Positions 1-5,377 of a stretch of 5,377 bases of DNA are shown here, in pieces (position 1 is the stretch's first letter; each line of letters begins with the position of its first letter). The stretch covers positions 1 to 5,377 of the forward strand of contig DJVY01000130.1 in assembly GCA_002440885.1 (NCBI GenBank). Reading direction: 5' to 3'. The notes under the pieces are model-generated. The model was given only the letters and a program-made list of their open reading frames with translations. It was not told the origin of the DNA and searched no databases. A program made the translations under genes and the position numbers. This DNA comes from Bacteroidales bacterium UBA6244. Lineage in GTDB: Bacteria > Bacteroidota > Bacteroidia > Bacteroidales > F082.

Positions 1-23
1 GTCGAAATCGGGTTGGTGCTTTT

Positions 24-65
24 TCTCGACCCGGCGGGTTGAAAAAAAACCCGACGGGTCTGAGA
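24..65. repeat. GC-rich inverted repeat made of two ACCCGnCGGGT units
   Basis: The arms 28-40 and 48-60 are reverse complements at 12 of 13 positions (the mismatch is at 33-35 versus 54), around a 7-base A-rich loop. The stem extends outward by TCTC (24-27) against GAGA (62-65) if T61 bulges out. Each arm is itself a near-palindrome, ACCCG-G-CGGGT at 29-39 and ACCCG-A-CGGGT at 49-59, so the two units are also direct repeats offset by exactly 20 bp. A further CGGGTTG lies at 9-15. No T-run follows the large stem on either strand, so it is not a textbook intrinsic terminator. On the reverse strand the 49-59 unit alone reads as a short stem followed by T8, which could end a leftward transcript, but no leftward gene is present. 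It could be a 3' end structure of an unseen upstream gene, a dispersed intergenic repeat, or a pair of protein-binding sites. The symmetry is plain; the function is unknown. Confidence 0.7.
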
Positions 66-87
66 CAGTGGGATTCTCGTTCTAATA

Positions 88-110
88 TCAAACCGTGAGC
101 TGTGGTTTGA
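88..110. repeat. Perfect 7-bp inverted repeat upstream of coaD
   Basis: TCAAACC (88-94) and GGTTTGA (104-110) are exact reverse complements separated by 9 bases. As RNA the stem can be lengthened by two G-U pairs, leaving a 5-base loop GAGCT (97-101). It ends 33 bases before the coaD start and is followed by an AT-rich tract. It could be an operator, a leader hairpin, or chance: a 7-bp match at this spacing is only mildly unlikely in a leader of this size. The right arm contains TTTG (106-109), which could act as a -33 element, but no TAnnTTTG box follows at a suitable distance. Confidence 0.4.
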
Positions 111-143
111 AAATATCCTTTATTTTTACTCAAATTTTTAATC

Positions 144-617
144 ATGAAAAGAATTGCGGTTTTTCCCGGATCGTTCGATCCGATTACTCAGGGGCATGTT
201 TCGTTGGTTAACAGGGCGGCCTCGCTTTTTGATGAGATTATCGTGGCAGTGGGTTTAAATTCAGAGAAAAAGGCCATGTTTGCCGCCGAAACCAGAATAA
301 AATGGATCGAACAAGTTTTTGCCGGATTGCCTAACGTGCGTGTTCACCAGTACTCCGGCCTTACGGTTGATTTTTGCCGGGAGGTGGGTGCCGGCTTCTT
401 GCTCAGAGGTTTGCGCACCTCTGCCGATTTTGAGTTCGAAAGAAGCATTGGCCAGGTCAACAAAATGCTCGATCATCAAATTGAAACGGTATTCTTGCTT
501 GCCGAAGCCCGCTATACACCGGTTTCTTCAAGTATAGTACGCGATGTAATCCGTTACAAAGGCGATATAAGCTTCATGGTGCCTCCCGAAATTATTGAAG
601 AAATAAAATTATTGTAG
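144..617 (+). CDS. coaD: Phosphopantetheine adenylyltransferase (CoaD)
   Basis: This cytosolic enzyme transfers an adenylyl group from ATP to 4'-phosphopantetheine, giving dephospho-CoA and pyrophosphate, the next-to-last step of coenzyme A synthesis. The 157 residues match the family's usual length (E. coli CoaD has 159) and align end to end from memory. Visible landmarks are the nucleotidyltransferase motif G9-S-F-D-P-x-x-x-G-H18 at the N-terminus, the lysine pair at 42-43, R88-G-L-R91, the DFEFE segment at 95-99, and S128-S-S-I-V-R133, the SSxxVR/K-type signature that contacts ATP. All these are intact, so the enzyme should be active. The ATG at 144 is preferred because the conserved N-terminal strand begins at once after it; no Shine-Dalgarno sequence precedes it, as is normal in Bacteroidota. 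The next gene starts 20 bp after its stop, which suggests joint transcription. I found no convincing promoter in 66-143, so transcription may enter from an upstream gene outside the window. Confidence 0.97.
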   Translation: MKRIAVFPGSFDPITQGHVSLVNRAASLFDEIIVAVGLNSEKKAMFAAETRIKWIEQVFAGLPNVRVHQYSGLTVDFCREVGAGFLLRGLRTSADFEFERSIGQVNKMLDHQIETVFLLAEARYTPVSSSIVRDVIRYKGDISFMVPPEIIEEIKLL

Positions 618-637
618 TCATTTCACGTTCTGCTCAC

Positions 638-2026
638 ATGAAGTATTTTGCTGTTGCTTTGTTTATCCTGTTCGTGAATCCCCTGATTTCACAACACTTT
701 TACATGAAGGGTCGTGCCGACGAAAAGCCAAATGCCCGGGTGAGGGTGATTACTTATGCAGATCAGTTTTCGATGTTGGAAAAAACTGTTGCCGAGACCT
801 TTACCGATGCAACCGGACGGTTTTCGCTGGAAGGAGAGATTAGCGAGGTGACTTTTGGTTTTTTGGCACTAGACCTTGAGAAAAGTCAACTGTACCTTTC
901 CCCTTCAGCTACTTACGAAATTGATATTCCTTATCAGGATACGCTGAACTCGGGCTCGGTTTTCGATCGACTTCCTCTGCAGTTTTCCATCCAGGTAGCC
1001 GGCGATCAGGGCCTTCAGGACGATATTGGCTTGTTTAATCAGCTGTACAACGAGTTTATTTATAACAATGCTCAGGCCGTTTACCGCTCACGTAACAAGG
1101 CTGTTTTAGACGGCTTTCGCACCGAAATTGATGAACGGTTCGCCGATCGTAAAAGCCTGTACCTGAAAAACTATATCCACTATGCCTTCGTCTCGCTCGA
1201 TTGGATTGGTAAACGTACGAAGGATCACGAAGTCCTGAAAAATGAAATAGTAGACAAGCCAATTTTAAACAACAATATCCAGTATACTGACTTTTTTAAG
1301 ACCTTTTTTGATAATTACCTGAAAAACTTTGTCAATGGAAACTACAATTTAGTCGTTGACAGGATTAACCTTGGACAAGATTATAAAGAGGTGTTGGCTT
1401 TACTTCAGCAGGATACACTACTGGCTTCAAACCAAGAGGTTGCAGAGTTGGTGTTTACCCTTTTGTTGTCCGACATGTACTATAGCGCCGACATCAATAA
1501 ACGGTCTGTGATTCAAAAACTGAAGCAACTTGCCAGGGCTTCATCGTTTGCCTTGGTAAAGAACGTGGCTACCCATTTTGTCGTCCGGTTAACAGCCCTC
1601 GATTACGGATATCAGGCTCCTGAGATAAATCTCAAAAACCTAAGGGGCGACCTGGTCGATTCTGATTCTTTTAAAGGAAAGTTCATCCTAATTTCCTGGA
1701 CAACTGATAATTGCCAAAAATGTGTTTACGATCAAGGACTCATAGGCAGGATGTTGCCTTCGTTTAACGACAGTGTAAACTTACTGGTGTTACATGCCGG
1801 GATTGACCCCAAAATGGTTGGTGAGATTGCTCCAAATGAAAAGAAACATACACAGTGGGTCATGGTACCTGACACCTCTTTACTGCCTGAAAAATATCAA
1901 ATTAAAACTTTCCCTGCTTACATGTTAATCAATCCCGATGGCACGATGGCCTATCAATATATACCTGCCCCCGAAGAGGGAATGGAGTTGTATATCAGAC
2001 GTTTTATGACGCGATACAACAAATAG
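638..2026 (+). CDS. Exported thioredoxin-like (TlpA/AhpC-TSA-type) protein with CxxC
   Basis: Residues 1-19 form a signal peptide (MKYF, then a hydrophobic run to about 17, ending SQ); there is no lipobox cysteine, so a soluble periplasmic protein is likely. Residues about 20-100 look like a beta-rich domain of the kind found before many Bacteroidota thioredoxin-fold proteins (a DATGRFSLEG segment resembles carboxypeptidase-regulatory-like or DUF4369-like repeats). About 110-320 is mainly helical and I do not recognise it. From about A327-P328 to the end is a thioredoxin-like domain: F-I-L-I-S-W354, the redox pair C359-Q-K-C362, the cis-proline in T424-F-P426, and N432-P-D-G-T436 in the following hairpin. 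C359 and C362 are the only cysteines in the protein, which supports thiol-disulfide chemistry. The XX pair is QK, not the common GP/PH, and one extra residue sits between the tryptophan and the first cysteine compared with TlpA. The substrate is unknown. The gene lies 20 bp after coaD and ends before a probable terminator. The fold is fairly sure; the exact role is not. Confidence 0.82.
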   Translation: MKYFAVALFILFVNPLISQHFYMKGRADEKPNARVRVITYADQFSMLEKTVAETFTDATGRFSLEGEISEVTFGFLALDLEKSQLYLSPSATYEIDIPYQDTLNSGSVFDRLPLQFSIQVAGDQGLQDDIGLFNQLYNEFIYNNAQAVYRSRNKAVLDGFRTEIDERFADRKSLYLKNYIHYAFVSLDWIGKRTKDHEVLKNEIVDKPILNNNIQYTDFFKTFFDNYLKNFVNGNYNLVVDRINLGQDYKEVLALLQQDTLLASNQEVAELVFTLLLSDMYYSADINKRSVIQKLKQLARASSFALVKNVATHFVVRLTALDYGYQAPEINLKNLRGDLVDSDSFKGKFILISWTTDNCQKCVYDQGLIGRMLPSFNDSVNLLVLHAGIDPKMVGEIAPNEKKHTQWVMVPDTSLLPEKYQIKTFPAYMLINPDGTMAYQYIPAPEEGMELYIRRFMTRYNK

Positions 2027-2049
2027 CAAATGATTTTGTTGTGTGCTGC

Positions 2050-2085
2050 TTTAAAAATCACCCTTTGTCAGGCTGGTTTTTTAAA
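2050..2085 (+). terminator. Probable intrinsic terminator after the thioredoxin-like gene
   Basis: The left arm 2050-2062 (TTTAAAAATCACC) pairs with 2071-2085 (GGCTGGTTTTTTAAA) with two single-base bulges and one G-U pair, around an 8-base loop. Six T residues (2077-2082) follow the GC part of the right arm. It begins 24 bases after the stop codon at 2026 and lies before the predicted secA promoter, the expected place for the end of a coaD-thioredoxin transcript. The GC core is short and imperfect, so strength is uncertain. The A-tract/T-tract symmetry would also allow weak function in the other direction. Confidence 0.45.
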
Positions 2086-2119
2086 TACCTTTGCCCCTGA
2101 TTTAACCCTCCATGTGAGG

Positions 2120-2152
2120 TTTGGAATAATTGTTGATCACATGATAATTTTG
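2120..2152 (+). promoter_or_regulatory. Bacteroidota-type promoter for secA
   Basis: TTTG at 2120-2123 matches the -33 element and TAATTTTG at 2145-2152 matches the -7 element TAnnTTTG at every fixed position. The 21-bp spacer fits the range reported for Bacteroides and Flavobacterium primary-sigma promoters. Transcription would start near 2156-2160, leaving a leader of only about 6-10 bases before the secA ATG at 2166. The spacer contains the palindrome TGATCA (2134-2139), and a small stem CCTC/GAGG (2107-2119) abuts the -33 element; neither is strong enough to call an operator. Confidence 0.6.
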
Positions 2153-2165
2153 AAACAGAACCAAA

Positions 2166-5100
2166 ATGATAAATTTCTTTAAAAAGTTAATGGGCGACAA
2201 GGCCTCTCGTGATGCCAAAGCTACAGCCCCGATAGTGGGAAAAATTAAAGAAGCCTACGAAACAATACGTTTGCTTAGCAATGATGAGCTAAGAGCCAAA
2301 ACATTGGAGTTCAAAGCGAAAATCCGCGAGAATATTGCTGAAGAGGAAAGCGAGATTGCTAAGTTGAAGCAACAGATAAACGACCAACCCGATCTTGACC
2401 CCAATCAAAAAGAGGAAATCTATAAAAATATCGACCGGCTTATCAAGCTGAGCTATGACAAAACCGAGCAAACTCTGGGTGAATTGCTTCCTGAGGCTTT
2501 CTCGGTGGTGAAAGAAACGGCCCGACGGTTTAAGGAAAACGAAGTGGTAGAGGTTACTGCCAACGAAATGGACGGGCATTTGGCCTCAGTAATGGATTCG
2601 GTGAACATTAAAAATGGCAAGGCATATTACGACAACAAATGGATGGCGGGTGGAAATACCATCACCTGGGACATGGTGCACTACGATGTGCAACTTTTTG
2701 GAGGTGTGGTACTGCATCAGGGGAAAATAGCAGAAATGGCAACAGGTGAAGGAAAAACCCTGGTGGCAACCTTGCCTGTTTACCTGAATGCGCTCTCTGG
2801 CAAAGGAGTTCATGTAGTTACTGTTAACGATTACCTGGCCCGTCGTGACTCGCAGTGGATGGGCATGCTTTACCAGTTTCATGGTCTTACCGTCGACTGT
2901 ATCGACAACCATCAACCCAACTCAAACGAAAGACGAAAAGCCTACCTCTCGGACATCACTTTTGGGACAAACAATGAATTTGGATTCGATTACCTGCGTG
3001 ACAACATGACAGGAAACCCGGAGGAGATGGTTCAGCGTGGACATAATTACGCTATCGTCGATGAGGTAGACTCCGTTTTAATTGATGATGCCCGTACTCC
3101 ATTGATTATTTCAGGACCAACCCCCAAAGGCGATTTGCAGGAGTTTGATGCTTTGAAATCCGATGTGCTTTCGCTTTATAATGCACAAAAAAACTTCGTC
3201 TCCGGGCTTCTCGCCGAGATAAAAAACTTGCTTAAAGACCAGTCGAATAACGATAACGTGAAGAAAGCCGGTGAGTTGCTGCTGCGTGCCCATCACGGAT
3301 TGCCGAAAAATCATGCCCTCATTAAGTTGCTTAGCGAAGAAGGTAACCGGCAGCTGATGCAAAAAACAGAGAGCTTTTTCTTGCAGGAACAGGCCAAAAA
3401 CATGCATGTCGTTGATGATGAATTGTTTTTTGTTATCGACGAAAAGCATAACTCGGTTGATTTAACCGAAAAAGGAATTGACCTGCTTACGAAGTCGTAT
3501 GCCGATCCTGAGTTCTTTATCCTGCCTGATATCGGATCGGTGGTGGCAGATCTGGAAAAACAAAACCTGCCTGAGAAAACCAAGCTCGAAAAGAAAAGTG
3601 AACTGATTAAAAACTACGCCATCAAGTCGGAGCGCGTGCATACCGTGACACAGTTGCTTAAAGCCTATGCCTTGTTCGAAAAGGATGTGGAATACGTGAT
3701 CATGGACAACAAGATTAAAATTGTTGACGAGCAAACCGGACGTATAATGGAAGGCAGACGCTATTCAGATGGCTTACATCAGGCTATTGAGGCCAAGGAA
3801 AATGTAAAAGTAGAGGCCGCCACACAAACCTATGCTACCATCACCTTGCAGAACTATTTCAGGATGTACAGCAAATTAGCGGGTATGACCGGTACGGCTG
3901 AAACAGAAGCAGGGGAGTTGTGGGACATTTACAAACTTGATGTGGTGGTAATTCCTACCAACAAACCCATTGTCCGCGACGACAGGCAAGATTTGGTATA
4001 CAAAACCAAAAGAGAGAAATACAATGCCATCATCGATGAAATAGAGGCGTTGACGAAGAAAAACCGGCCTGTGTTGGTGGGAACTACCTCTGTAGAGACA
4101 TCGGAGCTGCTAAGCCGCATGCTTACACGTAAACATATTAATCACAATGTGTTAAATGCTAAACTCCACCAAAAGGAAGCCCAGGTTGTAAAAGAAGCCG
4201 GTCGCCCGGGAATGGTGACCATTGCTACCAACATGGCTGGTAGGGGTACAGACATTAAGCTGGGTGAAGGGGTAAAAGAGGCCGGTGGCTTGGCCATTAT
4301 CGGAACCGAACGCCACGATTCACGCCGTGTCGACCGCCAGTTGCGTGGTCGCTCAGGTCGTCAGGGTGATCCTGGTAGTTCACAGTTTTTCGTGTCGCTC
4401 GAAGACGACCTCATGCGTATGTTCGGTTCAGGACGTATTGCCGGCATTATGGACCGGCTCGGATTGCAGGAAGGGGAAGTTATTCAGCATTCTATGATCA
4501 CCAAATCCATCGAGAGAGCTCAAAAGAAAGTGGAGGAGAACAACTTCGGGATACGTAAGCGGCTACTAGAGTATGATGACGTGATGAATGCCCAACGTGA
4601 GGTAATTTACAAACGACGTAAGCACGCCCTTTTTGGTGAACGACTGGCTGTTGATGTGTCGAATATGATCTACGACCTGTGTGAGAACATTGTTGCTGAA
4701 TACCAGTCGGCACGCGATTATGAAGGATTTAAGCTGGAATTGTTCAGAACACTGGCTATTGATTCCTCTATTAGTGATTCCGATTTTTCAACCAAAAGTG
4801 TTGATGATTTGGCTTCGGAGTTATTCGATCAGGTATATGCTTCTTACATTGAAAAGCGTAAACGCCTGGCGGTAAACACCTTGCCTGTAATTCGCGACGT
4901 GTACCAAAATCAAAGCCAATATGAAAACATCGCTATTCCTTTTTCTGATGGCATCCGCCAAACCCAGGTTGTGGCCAACCTGAAAAAATCTGTTGAATCG
5001 AATGGGGCTGAAGTGCCGCTGGCTTTTGAAAAAGGAATCACCCTTTCACACATCGATGAGGGCTGGAAAGAACAACTTCGCGAAATGGACGACCTGAAAC

Positions 5101-5377
5101 AATCCGTTCAAAATGCTTCATACGAGCAGAAAGATCCTTTGCTCATCTACAAATTTGAATCGTTTGAATTGTTTAAAAAGATGATCCATAAGATCAACAA
5201 GGATGTGGTTTCTTACCTGATTAAAGGCGATATTTTCATGCAGAATCAAGCAGGACTAAAAGAAGCTAAACTGCCCAAAGGTATCGATCGTTCGCAAATG
5301 AAAGAACAACGTGGCGACTTGCTATCGCAAGCGCATAGCGACACGCAGGACAAAAGCAAACCGCAACCTGTCAAGGT
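2166..5377 (+). CDS. secA: Protein translocase ATPase SecA (3' end cut by window)
   Basis: SecA is the cytosolic/membrane-bound motor that uses ATP to push preproteins through SecYEG. The frame is open for 1,070 codons to the window edge with no frameshift. Landmarks: H172-Y-D-V-Q-L-F-G-G180, Walker A M191-A-T-G-E-G-K-T198, VTVNDYLA, the TFGTNNEFGFDYLRDNM block, Walker B region D299-E-V-D-S with I306-D-D-A-R-T-P, the preprotein cross-linking domain at roughly 320-500, E522-Q-T-G-R526, motif GMTGTAET at 573-580, T688-N-M-A-G-R-G-T-D696, and G713-T-E-R-H to Q-L-R-G-R-S-G-R-Q-G734. The two-helix finger lies around 960-1000 (M974-D-D-L, then Y986-E-Q-K-D-P991). Compared with E. coli SecA (901 residues) there are added segments at about 58-100 (charged, likely coiled-coil), 125-168, and 325-400, and a shorter loop after TDIKLG near 700; this pattern is typical of Bacteroidota SecA. 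The ATG at 2166 fits the family's MINxFxK-like start, with an A-rich upstream and no Shine-Dalgarno. The missing end should carry the linker and, if present, the CxCx8CH zinc motif. Confidence 0.98.
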   Translation, partial: MINFFKKLMGDKASRDAKATAPIVGKIKEAYETIRLLSNDELRAKTLEFKAKIRENIAEEESEIAKLKQQINDQPDLDPNQKEEIYKNIDRLIKLSYDKTEQTLGELLPEAFSVVKETARRFKENEVVEVTANEMDGHLASVMDSVNIKNGKAYYDNKWMAGGNTITWDMVHYDVQLFGGVVLHQGKIAEMATGEGKTLVATLPVYLNALSGKGVHVVTVNDYLARRDSQWMGMLYQFHGLTVDCIDNHQPNSNERRKAYLSDITFGTNNEFGFDYLRDNMTGNPEEMVQRGHNYAIVDEVDSVLIDDARTPLIISGPTPKGDLQEFDALKSDVLSLYNAQKNFVSGLLAEIKNLLKDQSNNDNVKKAGELLLRAHHGLPKNHALIKLLSEEGNRQLMQKTESFFLQEQAKNMHVVDDELFFVIDEKHNSVDLTEKGIDLLTKSYADPEFFILPDIGSVVADLEKQNLPEKTKLEKKSELIKNYAIKSERVHTVTQLLKAYALFEKDVEYVIMDNKIKIVDEQTGRIMEGRRYSDGLHQAIEAKENVKVEAATQTYATITLQNYFRMYSKLAGMTGTAETEAGELWDIYKLDVVVIPTNKPIVRDDRQDLVYKTKREKYNAIIDEIEALTKKNRPVLVGTTSVETSELLSRMLTRKHINHNVLNAKLHQKEAQVVKEAGRPGMVTIATNMAGRGTDIKLGEGVKEAGGLAIIGTERHDSRRVDRQLRGRSGRQGDPGSSQFFVSLEDDLMRMFGSGRIAGIMDRLGLQEGEVIQHSMITKSIERAQKKVEENNFGIRKRLLEYDDVMNAQREVIYKRRKHALFGERLAVDVSNMIYDLCENIVAEYQSARDYEGFKLELFRTLAIDSSISDSDFSTKSVDDLASELFDQVYASYIEKRKRLAVNTLPVIRDVYQNQSQYENIAIPFSDGIRQTQVVANLKKSVESNGAEVPLAFEKGITLSHIDEGWKEQLREMDDLKQSVQNASYEQKDPLLIYKFESFELFKKMIHKINKDVVSYLIKGDIFMQNQAGLKEAKLPKGIDRSQMKEQRGDLLSQAHSDTQDKSKPQPVK

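Noticed and set aside
106..128. Possible coaD promoter: TTTG at 106-109 and TATTTTTA at 121-128
   Set aside because: The spacer is only 11 bp, far below the roughly 17-23 bp needed, and the second box lacks the final G; AT-rich DNA gives such matches by chance.
319..537. Alternative + frame inside coaD, and an antisense frame at 261-479
   Set aside because: Both overlap the complete, motif-bearing coaD frame and have no independent support.
618..637. Possible separate promoter or ribosome binding site between coaD and the thioredoxin-like gene
   Set aside because: The 20-bp gap contains neither TAnnTTTG nor a purine-rich Shine-Dalgarno sequence.
2104..2121. Small hairpin AAC-CCTC / GAGG-TT beside the secA -33 element
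   Set aside because: Only four contiguous base pairs plus two after a bulge; too weak to call an operator or terminator.
2289..2915. Two antisense open frames opposite the 5' part of secA
   Set aside because: They lie wholly opposite conserved SecA codons, encode no recognisable protein, and are explained as shadows of the coding strand.
3111..4120. Several overlapping antisense open frames opposite the middle of secA
   Set aside because: They overlap one another in different frames, show no family motifs, and the sense strand encodes intact SecA throughout.
4285..4875. Short sense and antisense alternative frames in the 3' half of secA
   Set aside because: They are out of frame with conserved helicase motifs and the helical scaffold of SecA, with low-complexity, family-less products.

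Overview
The window shows a short stretch of ordinary housekeeping DNA, all coding on the + strand, from a member of the Bacteroidota. Three things point there: a long SecA with an enlarged N-terminal region and the Bacteroidota wording around its ATPase motifs; no purine-rich Shine-Dalgarno sequence before any of the three starts; and a promoter-like TTTG / TAnnTTTG pair upstream of secA, the form described for Bacteroides and Flavobacterium. An environmental or gut Bacteroidia-type genome is my best guess; genus cannot be told from this sequence.

Layout. Positions 1-143 are a leader holding two inverted repeats: a strong GC-rich one at 24-65, built from two copies of ACCCGnCGGGT set 20 bp apart, and a smaller perfect dyad at 88-110. 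Positions 144-617 are coaD (phosphopantetheine adenylyltransferase, coenzyme A synthesis). After 20 bp comes a 462-residue exported protein (638-2026) with a C-terminal thioredoxin-like domain carrying one intact CxxC pair. The 139-bp gap 2027-2165 holds a probable transcription terminator (2050-2085) and a good Bacteroidota-type promoter (2120-2152). From 2166 to the right edge runs secA, the ATPase motor of the Sec secretion pathway; its last part, including the expected zinc-binding tail, lies beyond the window.

How they fit. coaD and the thioredoxin-like gene are probably one transcription unit because of their tight spacing, though no functional link is evident. secA appears to start its own unit. 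The exported thioredoxin-like protein has a signal peptide and would itself be a Sec substrate, but this is a general relation and not evidence of a dedicated system.

I did not find an undescribed system here. The items most worth a second look are the two inverted repeats before coaD, the domain layout of the thioredoxin-like protein with its unusual CQKC active site, and the short leader predicted for secA. There is no gene-free stretch longer than about 150 bp, and I saw no tRNA, rRNA, CRISPR or mobile element.
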